The position numbers and the translations under genes were made by a program. Below the pieces are notes generated by a model, which did no database searches, was not told the DNA's origin, and saw only the letters and a list, made by a program, of their open reading frames with translations. Positions 1 through 5,591 of a stretch of DNA of 8,553 nt are shown here, one piece after another (positions within the stretch are counted from its first letter, which is position 1; every line of letters begins with the position of its first letter). Location: NCBI GenBank assembly GCA_012841485.1, contig DUUU01000143.1:1-8553 (forward strand). The letters run 5' to 3'. This DNA comes from Armatimonadota bacterium (GTDB lineage Bacteria; Armatimonadota; JAAZEB01).

Positions 1-13
1 TCGCAACACCTCT

Positions 14-43
14 ATCTTATCAGAAAAGAACGTTGCCTGTCAA
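14..43 (-). promoter_or_regulatory. sigma70-like promoter P1, firing out of the left edge
   Basis: Read on the minus strand, TTGACA (43-38) is followed by an 18-nt spacer and TAAGAT (19-14). The spacer ends in TGA, giving an extended -10 (TGATAAGAT). Transcription would start near positions 7-8 and run left, so the gene it serves lies outside the window. The octamer TGTTGCGA (8-1) follows the -10 after 5 nt, and the same octamer follows promoter P2. The hexamers are seen directly; activity is inferred. Confidence 0.7.
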
Positions 44-98
44 GAGGAGTTTTCCGGTTCGTGTCGAAACCCCCGGGCACCTCCTCGCAACAGGCACT

Positions 99-127
99 AT
101 CTTACCAGAACCCTCCCCCACTGTCAA
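99..127 (-). promoter_or_regulatory. sigma70-like promoter P2, tandem to P1
   Basis: On the minus strand TTGACA (127-122), a 17-nt spacer and TAAGAT (104-99) form a near-consensus sigma70 promoter with an extended -10 (TGGTAAGAT). The predicted start is near position 91. TGTTGCGA (92-85) lies at or just after the start, as in P1. P2 lies 84-85 nt upstream of P1 and points the same way, so both probably drive the same gene beyond the left edge. Confidence 0.75.
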
Positions 128-434
128 TCACCAAACTGCCGTTTGGCGTATGGCCATAAAGATCGTCTCGTTCTTCGTGGGCACCTGAAAGTACCTTCAT
201 GAATGTGGGCTCGTGCTCGCCGGCGTGGTCTCGCCCCCCCCCAAACGATCTCAAGGCCCAGATCGTCTCTGGGTACTCTTAGTTCTAACCTGTACCATGA
301 CGATGGCACCCTCTTCGCTACTGGCGAGGGGCGTTCGCGCCATGCCGCGCCCAACCCAGTTGCTCGGTCTCTCCGGAACCCCGGCCGCGAGTCCGGGGGG
401 CGCGAACCCCCATTCCATCGCTACGTGCAACCTA
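128..434. other. non-coding stretch downstream of the DoxX-like gene
   Basis: No convincing gene is present. Open frames here lack ribosome binding sites and have arginine- and proline-rich translations typical of chance frames in GC-rich DNA. Small inverted repeats occur: CCCAGA/TCTGGG at 257-273, and a GGGGG/CCCCC hairpin at 396-411 just past the end of the DoxX-like gene. The latter might help end that transcript but has no T-run on the minus strand. A run of nine C lies at 234-242. Confidence 0.5.
131..146. promoter_or_regulatory. inverted repeat CCAAAC-N4-GTTTGG, candidate operator
   Basis: A perfect 6-bp inverted repeat (131-136 and 141-146) surrounds the 4-nt spacer TGCC. It ends 3 nt before the -35 hexamer of P2, with its centre near -47 relative to the predicted P2 start. 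That position suits an activator or repressor site. The binding protein cannot be named. Confidence 0.4.
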
Positions 435-926
435 TCATTCACGGCGCGCGGCGCTCCGCCTCGCGCCCGTGGCCAGGCACGTCTGCTCCTCATCACGCAC
501 AGTACTCGCGAGCACCATCCCCGCAGCGAGCAGCACCAGGTTTTTCACGACGAACTCACCCGTAAGCGTCAGCAGGAGGGGTGACCCCGCGAATGCCAGA
601 TCCGGCCGGACCAGGAGCACCAGAAAGGTGCCGGCCAACTGCGCCGCCAGGAGCAGGAGCGTTAGCCGCAAGAACAGGCGGAAGAGGAGCCCGACTCCAA
701 TCGCGACTTCCCACACGCCGAGAAACGGCACAAACCAGCTGGCAGGAAGCCACGCGACAGTAGTCGCCACCAGATCGGCGACGGGGCTCACCCCGGCGAT
801 CTTCAGGCCACCGAACCACACGAAGACGATCCCAAGGGCAACACGCAGAATCGGCACGCTGTGGCGCTGAAACCAGGCCACAACGCGCCGGTCCACCCGA
901 TCAAACCACCGGACGAGTCCCTCCAT
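435..926 (-). CDS. DoxX-like / DUF417-like small integral membrane protein
   Basis: A 163-residue protein with four predicted membrane helices at about residues 24-43, 63-82, 84-106 and 123-142. The pattern recalls the DoxX/YkgB (DUF417) families: FVWFGGLKI in helix 1, WEVAIGVGLLF in helix 2 and GEFVVKNLVLLAAG before helix 4. These proteins sit in the cytoplasmic membrane; some members are quinol oxidase subunits or redox-linked, but most have no known function, so none is assigned here. The C-terminal tail (from about 143) is hydrophilic and ends in an arginine-rich stretch. The ATG at 926 is supported by AGGAG (934-938) 7 nt upstream. It follows the sulfatase gene on the same strand with an 82-nt gap, so co-transcription is possible. 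The membrane-protein call is secure; the family is likely but from memory of motifs. Confidence 0.82.
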   Translation of the reverse strand: MEGLVRWFDRVDRRVVAWFQRHSVPILRVALGIVFVWFGGLKIAGVSPVADLVATTVAWLPASWFVPFLGVWEVAIGVGLLFRLFLRLTLLLLAAQLAGTFLVLLVRPDLAFAGSPLLLTLTGEFVVKNLVLLAAGMVLASTVRDEEQTCLATGARRSAARRE

Positions 927-1008
927 GGCGTCACTCCTGACGAGGGTCTCTTACCCCATGGAGTTCCTGTTGCCTACATCCCGGCTTGTCGAGCGCACGG
1001 CTCTCGGA

Positions 1009-2352
1009 TTATCGCGCAACCCACGGTTCTGCTGAGCCCGCCTCTTCCTGCGGTGAGTTTCCATCGACGGGGTTCGACGCCATCCCCGGCCACGGCTCCA
1101 TCCGTCCTGTCAACAGGGGATCCTCCGTCTCGCGCATCCAACGCTCCAATCGCGCGCGCATTTCTGCCAGCGCGTCCGCATACGCGGGATCCCGTGCCAC
1201 GTTGCATGCCTCGTTTGGGTCGAAGATGAGGTCGTAGAGTGCTTCCTCCTGCTGAGGGCGCTCGCGCCAACCGAAGCGGAGCAGCTCTCGCTTGGTCACA
1301 CTCTCATCGCAGTTCGGGAGGACCGGATGCGGGTGAACCTCGTAGCGCCGGATGTAGCGGTAGCGCGCCGTGCGCACGCTGCGCATCGGCTCTCTCGCCG
1401 CGTGGTAGTTCACTTCAGCGAAGACCTCATCTCGCACCGACTCGGCTTCGCCTGTGACGAGCGGCACCAAGGACGTGCCCTGGAGCCAGTCCGGCTCGGG
1501 AATCCCCGCCAGCCGGCACAGGGTCGGATAGATATCCACGTGGCTCACGAGAGAATCGACCACCTTGCCCCCGGTAAACCCGCCCCGACCGCGCAGGATC
1601 AGCAGGACGCCGGTGCCATGATCGGTCAGATTGCACTTCATGAAGGGGAAAGCGATCCCGTGGTCCGTGGTGCAGACAACCAGCGTCTCTTCGGCGAGAC
1701 CGCTCTCCTCGAGGGCATCGAAGACAATCCCCATGCACTCGTCAAGCCGCCGGACGCTGGCGCGGAAGTCGGCAAAATCGCGGCGTATCTCGGGAAGATC
1801 CGGGAGCGGCGCAGGCGGCCGACAGTAGCGTGGATCGCCCAGGGGCGAGGCCTCGCCGTTGTGCCATTGGATGCCTCTGCCGGTGCGGTGCGTCAACGAA
1901 AAGCCGCAGGAGAGGAAGAAGGGCCGGTCATGCCGTTCGGCAAGAAACGCGGCTGCCCGGCGGGCCACTCCCTCCTGGGTATTCCCCCCGGGGCCGTCAT
2001 CAAGGAAACGCTCGTAGCCAAGGAGCTGCCGGTCGGCGGCCTCGTGCTGCATCCCGGACAACGCCGTCTCGTAGCCGTTCCGGCTCAGGAAGCTCGCCAG
2101 ATGCTGGCGATAGTCGTTCAGGCGCGAGCCCCGGTGAGCCAGGCCAATCATCCCGTTGGAGTGGGCGTATCGCCCCGTGAGCAGAACCGAGCGGCTGGCG
2201 GAACAGGTCGGGTTGGCGCAAAATGCCTGGCGGAAGAGAACGCCCTCCTCCGCCAGCTGCTGGATACGCGGGGTTTCCACGGCATAGCCGTACGGCTGCA
2301 CATAGCGCCCGGTGTCATGCGAGTGAATATACAGAATGTTGAGGCGACTCAT
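1009..2352 (-). CDS. sulfatase, heparan N-sulfatase (SGSH)-like, apparently cytoplasmic
   Basis: A 447-residue type I sulfatase of the alkaline phosphatase fold. Cys50 in CSASR, followed by VLLTGRY, is the residue expected to be converted to formylglycine; the usual Pro at the third motif position is Ala. Metal and substrate residues visible are Asp13 (HSHDTGRY, with His where the first Asp of the usual DD pair sits), Asp230-His231 (TTDHG), Lys239 and His245. The features HSNGMIG after the active site, PMRSVRTARYRYI near 322-334, LYDLIFDPNEACNVA near 372-386 and WMRETEDPLL near the end resemble N-sulfoglucosamine sulfohydrolases, so an N- or O-sulfated amino sugar is a plausible substrate. 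No signal peptide is present from this start or from the in-frame ATG at 2403. The start at 2352 is chosen because AAGGAG (2364-2359) lies 6 nt upstream. No sulfatase-maturing enzyme is in the window. The sulfatase call is secure; the substrate is inferred. Confidence 0.92.
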   Translation of the reverse strand: MSRLNILYIHSHDTGRYVQPYGYAVETPRIQQLAEEGVLFRQAFCANPTCSASRSVLLTGRYAHSNGMIGLAHRGSRLNDYRQHLASFLSRNGYETALSGMQHEAADRQLLGYERFLDDGPGGNTQEGVARRAAAFLAERHDRPFFLSCGFSLTHRTGRGIQWHNGEASPLGDPRYCRPPAPLPDLPEIRRDFADFRASVRRLDECMGIVFDALEESGLAEETLVVCTTDHGIAFPFMKCNLTDHGTGVLLILRGRGGFTGGKVVDSLVSHVDIYPTLCRLAGIPEPDWLQGTSLVPLVTGEAESVRDEVFAEVNYHAAREPMRSVRTARYRYIRRYEVHPHPVLPNCDESVTKRELLRFGWRERPQQEEALYDLIFDPNEACNVARDPAYADALAEMRARLERWMRETEDPLLTGRMEPWPGMASNPVDGNSPQEEAGSAEPWVAR

Positions 2353-2358
2353 CCCTCT

Positions 2359-2364
2359 CTCCTT
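2359..2364 (-). promoter_or_regulatory. ribosome binding site fixing the sulfatase start
   Basis: AAGGAG on the minus strand with a 6-nt spacer before ATG at 2352. It excludes the in-frame upstream ATG at 2403, which would add 17 residues and has no comparable site. Confidence 0.75.
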
Positions 2365-2385
2365 CCCTGCGACGATCCGGAAACA

Positions 2386-2408
2386 GAGCGGTGCAAACGC
2401 CACCGCTC
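2386..2408 (-). promoter_or_regulatory. hairpin in the leader of the sulfatase gene
   Basis: A perfect 8-bp stem, GAGCGGTG paired with CACCGCTC, around a 7-nt loop. On the minus-strand RNA the stem is followed by UGUUUCC and then, after a short gap, by the sulfatase ribosome binding site; its 3' foot is 33 nt before the start codon. It could be a weak terminator or attenuator between the aminotransferase and sulfatase genes, or a translational element. The short U-poor tail argues against an efficient intrinsic terminator. Confidence 0.4.
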
Positions 2409-2657
2409 CCCCCTCCCGGCACGATCGACTGCGCGCCCGACGAACAAGCAGGCGACTTGCCCAGCGTCATCAAATGGCAGAACCACCGCGCTCACGCAGC
2501 AGGGTATCCAGGTCTCGGACCCCTGTTGGTGTGCCGCTGCAAAGCAGACGAGCGTGGAGGCCAGGACGAATGCCGCCCGGTCCCCACGCTCGCCAGCAAC
2601 CCGACAAGCGCCTGTGCGCTTCGTTGGTCCGAGCCCCCGGATAGGAGCAGGCGCGCC

Positions 2658-3860
2658 TCAGGCGCCCTCTCGGATCCTCTCCATCGCATCGGCGATTGCG
2701 GCACAGATGTATTCGTTCTCTTCTCGCGTCATCAGCGGGTGAGTCGGCGGGCAGAAGAGGCGGGCGCCCAGCTCGTCCGCCACGGGCGTCTCCTGGCCCT
2801 GGGTGTGCTTCGCCACGAAAGGCACCACGCGGTGGACCGGCGGGTTGGCCACCACCGTGTTCACCCCGTACTCCTCGCGCAGCATCGCCATCAGCCGGTC
2901 GCGCTTCTCGCCGGCCCACTCCTTGGGCACCAGGCAGGTGTAGAGGTAGTAGGTGTGATAGCAATCAGGCGGCTCCACCGGAAGCGTCAGGCCTTCCACG
3001 TCCTTCAGCATCTCGGTGCGCTCCTGGGCCACTTTGCGGCGCGCCGCGATGAAGCTATCGAGCTTGCGGAGCTGCACCAGGCCAACCGCGGCCTGCACCT
3101 TCGTCATCTTGTAGTTGCTGCCCCAGCCGTCGCTCCCGCCGAACTGCCGGAGGGCGCGTAGCCGCTTCGCCGCCTCCAGGTCGTCCGTGGTGATCGCTCC
3201 GCCCTCGCCGAGGGTGGTCATATTCTTCTGGGTGTGGAAGGAGAAGACGGTCATCCACCCCTTCTTGCCGATCTTCGTGCCCTTGTAGCCGCCTCCCAGT
3301 GCGCGCGCCGCGTCGCCAATCACCTTGGGAGGACCATACTTCGGGTGTGGGTGGCGCTCCGCGATCTCCAGGTAGTCATCAATCGGTGCCGAGAGGCCAT
3401 TCATATGCACCGGGCAAATGGCGCGCGTGCGCGGGGTGATCCGCCGCTCCACGTCGTTTGGATCCGCCTGGAGAGTCACCGGGTCCACATCGCACACCAC
3501 CAGGCGCGCGTTCTGCCCCAGGACCGCCACCAACCCCGCGCGGAAGTTGAGAGTGGGGACGATCACCTCGTCTTCCGGCTGCAGGTCCATCGCCATCAGC
3601 GTCATATCGAGGCCCGAACCCGCCCCGTTGATCGAAACGGCATCCGCCGTGCCGCAGTAGGCAGCGAATGCCGCCTCGAAGTCGGTGATCTCCTTGCAGA
3701 TGAAGCCGAAGCCGACGGTGGGGTCCATCGATTCGCGGATCGTCTTGACGACGGTGTCGATCTCCTCGTCCGTATAGTAGCCACCTAGCAGCGGCTCGGC
3801 CGGCCAGTTGCGGCTCAACCGCCGCGTCTGCAGGATCTCCTTGCGAAGTGCTTTCTCCAT
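2658..3860 (-). CDS. DegT/DnrJ/EryC1/StrS family PLP-dependent aminotransferase
   Basis: A 400-residue fold-type I PLP enzyme of the sugar aminotransferase family (ArnB/PseC/DegT type). Lys212 in SFHTQKNMTTLGEGG is the Schiff-base lysine in the family's standard context. Asp183 (VIGDAARALGG) should bind the pyridine nitrogen; the residue before it is Gly where most members have Glu. NGAGSGLDMTLMAM at about 78-91 is the phosphate-binding helix start and VPTLNFRAG (101-109) matches the family's TFxAT region. The N-terminal RNWPAEPLLGGYYTDEEI and C-terminal CPPTHPLMTREENEYI segments also fit. Such enzymes transfer an amino group, usually from glutamate, to a keto-sugar, often nucleotide-linked; some members are dehydratases or act on other substrates. 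The start at 3860 is supported by AAGGAG (3872-3867) with a 6-nt spacer. It lies between a sugar isomerase-like gene (144-nt gap) and the sulfatase gene, same strand. Family secure, substrate unknown. Confidence 0.93.
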   Translation of the reverse strand: MEKALRKEILQTRRLSRNWPAEPLLGGYYTDEEIDTVVKTIRESMDPTVGFGFICKEITDFEAAFAAYCGTADAVSINGAGSGLDMTLMAMDLQPEDEVIVPTLNFRAGLVAVLGQNARLVVCDVDPVTLQADPNDVERRITPRTRAICPVHMNGLSAPIDDYLEIAERHPHPKYGPPKVIGDAARALGGGYKGTKIGKKGWMTVFSFHTQKNMTTLGEGGAITTDDLEAAKRLRALRQFGGSDGWGSNYKMTKVQAAVGLVQLRKLDSFIAARRKVAQERTEMLKDVEGLTLPVEPPDCYHTYYLYTCLVPKEWAGEKRDRLMAMLREEYGVNTVVANPPVHRVVPFVAKHTQGQETPVADELGARLFCPPTHPLMTREENEYICAAIADAMERIREGA

Positions 3861-4004
3861 GCTCGTCTCCTTGGTGCGCGGGACGATCTAAGCCGTATGG
3901 AGGGCGGGAAGCCGCGACAGCGCGGGAGAGACGCGCCATGCCAGTCTCCCCTGCCACAGCGATTCGGGCAAATGCCACGGCCGCCCCGCCTCCCACGCCT
4001 CACA

Positions 4005-4835
4005 TCACGCCGCGAGTATCGCCCTCAGATTGGCCGCGGCGCGCGCGGTCGCGATCACCGGATCCTCCGGGCCCTCGTGCTCGACGGAGAAGAAACCGCT
4101 GTAGCCACTCGCCTGCAGCTTCTTCACGGCGGTGCGAGGCACCACACCCTCGCCGATGACGGCGCCGACATAGCGCTTGCCATCCGCCGCCAGAATCCCC
4201 TTCCCCTCCTCATTGGAGAGCGCCCAATCCTTGCAGTGGAAGTGGACGACGCGGTCTGCCAGCTTCTCGAGCGCGGCGAGCTCCTCTTCGCCGGCGAGCA
4301 GGAAGTTGCCGTCGTCGAAGCAGAGGCCCAGGTCCGGATGGGCGGCAGCAAACTCCAGCATGTGCTCGACGCGACCACGCAGACGATGCGCCCCGCCGTG
4401 GTTCTCCACGATGATCTGCACGCCGGAGCCCTTCACCATCTCGCACGCGCGGGCAATCCCGTCGCAGATGAAGCGGCGGACCTCCGCATCGCTCGCGTTT
4501 CCGGCATCGCCACTCGGCAAGAGCATGATCTGCTTGGCGCCCAGGCCGAGGGCCATATCGAGCGCCGGGCGCATCCCCTCCACGGCGGCAGCGCGCTTCG
4601 CGGGATCCGCGTCGATAACAGGCGCGCCCACCAGGAGCAGCGGCACGGTGAGGCCCAGGTCATCCACCCGGGCGCGCAGCTCCGCGGTGGGCATGCCGGC
4701 CGCGTGCCCCTGAACCAACTCGACCCCGGGCACGCCAAGACGGGCGTACTCCTGGAGCATCCCCGCCAGGTCCAGCGCGCCCGATGCCAGCGCACGGCTA
4801 TAGCAGTAGGTCATGATCGACATATTCATATGCAT
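4005..4835 (-). CDS. sugar phosphate isomerase/epimerase-like TIM-barrel protein
   Basis: A 276-residue protein of the xylose isomerase-like TIM-barrel superfamily (AP_endonuc_2 type). The divalent-metal ligands of the family are recognisable: Glu144 in IIVENHGG, Asp174/175 in CFDDGNF, His198/200 in VVHFHCKDW and Glu252/254 in FFSVEHEG. GLGAKQIMLLPSG at about 97-109 fits the strand after the first barrel half, and GEGVV (228-232) the usual glycine-rich loop. Members isomerise or epimerise sugars, keto-acids or inositols; no substrate can be assigned. There is no signal peptide, so it is expected in the cytoplasm. Two starts are possible: ATG at 4835, 4 nt after TAGGAG (4845-4840), or ATG at 4829, 10 nt after it. 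The longer form is given. It is the first gene of the leftward cluster and is divergent from ppdK. No clear promoter was recognised upstream. Confidence 0.9.
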   Translation of the reverse strand: MHMNMSIMTYCYSRALASGALDLAGMLQEYARLGVPGVELVQGHAAGMPTAELRARVDDLGLTVPLLLVGAPVIDADPAKRAAAVEGMRPALDMALGLGAKQIMLLPSGDAGNASDAEVRRFICDGIARACEMVKGSGVQIIVENHGGAHRLRGRVEHMLEFAAAHPDLGLCFDDGNFLLAGEEELAALEKLADRVVHFHCKDWALSNEEGKGILAADGKRYVGAVIGEGVVPRTAVKKLQASGYSGFFSVEHEGPEDPVIATARAAANLRAILAA

Positions 4836-5209
4836 GCTTCTCCTATACCGGCCGGACGAGACGTGACGCGCGGGAGATCGGCGTGTGCCTTGAGGAAGGC
4901 GGGCATCCGACGCAGCCCCCCCGGCCGGTTCCGGCGTTGGCTGCCGCCATCCAGCAGCGCTATGGCTTTAGACGCCCGCCACCGGTTTTCCTTGCGGAGA
5001 GCCGGCCGGGTGTCGACGCCACGGATGAAGGGAAGTGACGCGGATGGGAGAATGCGGGCACCGCGGACTGTGCGAACCCCCTCGGGGCCGAGGCATGCCG
5101 CGCGCGGGGCTGTCGCGGAGGGGCTCGAAGGGGCCAGCGATGAAGCCGGTGGTTTCCATGCCTTGGGACTGGATTCCCTATGGAATCCTGGACCTTCAAT
5201 GGCACAGCG
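4836..5209. other. divergent intergenic region upstream of ppdK promoter
   Basis: A 374-nt stretch without a convincing gene. An open frame at 4826-5347 (minus) would overlap the isomerase start and the ppdK promoter and shows no family resemblance. The clear signal is the inverted repeat at 5171-5188. A short palindrome CCTCGG-GG-CCGAGG lies at 5080-5093 but such repeats are common in DNA this GC-rich. I could not find a consensus promoter for the leftward gene. Confidence 0.5.
5171..5188. promoter_or_regulatory. inverted repeat GGATTCC-N4-GGAATCC, candidate regulator site
   Basis: Two perfect 7-bp arms flank the spacer CTAT. The repeat ends 21 nt before the -35 hexamer of the ppdK promoter, with its centre about 66 nt before the predicted transcription start. 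That is a classic distance for an activator that contacts RNA polymerase from upstream. It is AT-richer than its surroundings. The protein is unknown, and the site could also serve the divergent isomerase gene. Confidence 0.5.
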
Positions 5210-5238
5210 TTGACAAGGGGGGCCCCCTGGGTTATAAT
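5210..5238 (+). promoter_or_regulatory. perfect-consensus sigma70 promoter of ppdK
   Basis: TTGACA (5210-5215), a 17-nt spacer and TATAAT (5233-5238) match the consensus at all twelve positions. Transcription should begin near 5245 and give a leader of about 346 nt before the ppdK start at 5592. The spacer holds a 13-bp inverted repeat, AGGGGG-G-CCCCCT (5216-5228), which may be an operator. Confidence 0.88.
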
Positions 5239-5515
5239 ACATCGGCTGTGTCTCTAGCTCTTGCCTGTGTGCTTGACACGCAACCCGGGAGCAGGAGGCG
5301 AGACGACTGTCGGCATGGCGCCTGCCACGGCGGGCTGTGTGGAGCAACGATCCCCTGGGCAGCAGTCCGGCCCCCTCTCGTTGGGTGGCCCGGGTGGCGG
5401 CCAGTGCCCCTCCGGCCCGGGGTGCTCTTCCCCCAAGACTGCCGCTCCCGGCGCGGCCCTAGGGCTGTCGTATGGAGTGGGGCGCGAGTTGTATGGCGGG
5501 TCCGACCCCGCTTTG

Positions 5516-5542
5516 CCCAGCCGGGCTTGCGACCCGGTTGGG
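5516..5542 (+). promoter_or_regulatory. 10-bp hairpin in the ppdK leader
   Basis: CCCAGCCGGG pairs with CCCGGTTGGG over ten positions (one G-U) around the 7-nt loop CTTGCGA. It ends 35 nt before the ppdK ribosome binding site. No T-run follows, so it is not a standard intrinsic terminator. It could protect the mRNA 5' end, or be part of a larger regulatory fold. Confidence 0.6.
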
Positions 5543-5577
5543 GTAGTGTAAGGAACTGCCGCGTGCCATGCGGCGCG

Positions 5578-5585
5578 AAAAGGAG
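5578..5585 (+). promoter_or_regulatory. ribosome binding site fixing the ppdK start
   Basis: AAAAGGAG is followed by a 6-nt spacer and ATG at 5592. The in-frame ATGs at 5568 and 5586 precede or abut this site and are therefore unlikely starts. Confidence 0.85.
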
Positions 5586-5591
5586 ATGTTG

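Larger units (their letters stand above)
2353..2657. other. 305-nt gap between aminotransferase and sulfatase genes
   Basis: Apart from the sulfatase ribosome binding site and the hairpin at 2386-2408, no gene, tRNA or clear promoter is seen. An open frame that spans part of it (2470-2964, minus) overlaps the aminotransferase in another frame and has no family resemblance. The gap is large for an operon, so the sulfatase may have its own promoter that does not match the sigma70 consensus by eye. Confidence 0.5.
5245..5591 (+). promoter_or_regulatory. long, potentially structured 5' leader of ppdK
   Basis: About 346 nt separate the predicted transcription start from the ppdK ATG. Stems readable by eye are: 5259-5266 with 5296-5303 (8 bp including one G-U), enclosing GTGT/ACAC at 5267-5279; GGGG/CCCC at 5419-5433; GCGGG/CCCGC at 5496-5511; and a 10-bp stem at 5516-5542. 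It does not match any riboswitch consensus I know (TPP, cobalamin, SAM, glycine, lysine, FMN were considered). An internal frame from 5315 to 5551 has no ribosome binding site and a low-complexity product. It may be a cis-regulatory RNA, or simply a long untranslated leader. Confidence 0.45.

Noticed and set aside
234..242. Run of nine C
   Set aside because: An isolated homopolymer in non-coding DNA. It could hint at slippage or a length error in sequencing, but no gene frame depends on it.
124..354. A minus-strand open frame (76 codons) left of the DoxX-like gene
   Set aside because: No ribosome binding site, Arg-rich translation, and it overlaps the P2 promoter and its inverted repeat.
1327..2742. 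A 471-codon plus-strand open frame over the sulfatase and part of the aminotransferase
   Set aside because: It lies antisense to two genes with clear catalytic motifs and has no family resemblance, so it is a compositional artefact.
5080..5093. Short palindrome CCTCGG-GG-CCGAGG
   Set aside because: A 6-bp GC-only-type dyad is expected by chance in such GC-rich sequence, and its position relative to the promoters suggests no role.
3897..5213. A 438-codon plus-strand open frame over the isomerase-like gene
   Set aside because: Antisense to a recognisable TIM-barrel gene; the product is Arg/His/Ala-rich and lacks a plausible start signal.
4826..5347. A minus-strand open frame (173 codons) in the divergent intergenic region
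   Set aside because: It crosses the consensus ppdK promoter, overlaps the isomerase start and has no recognisable motif or ribosome binding site.
5315..5551. A small leader open frame (78 codons) between the ppdK promoter and ppdK
   Set aside because: No ribosome binding site at a proper distance from the ATG at 5315, and the product is a Gly/Pro/Ser/Ala-rich sequence typical of untranslated GC-rich DNA. The same bases are better explained as a leader with stems.
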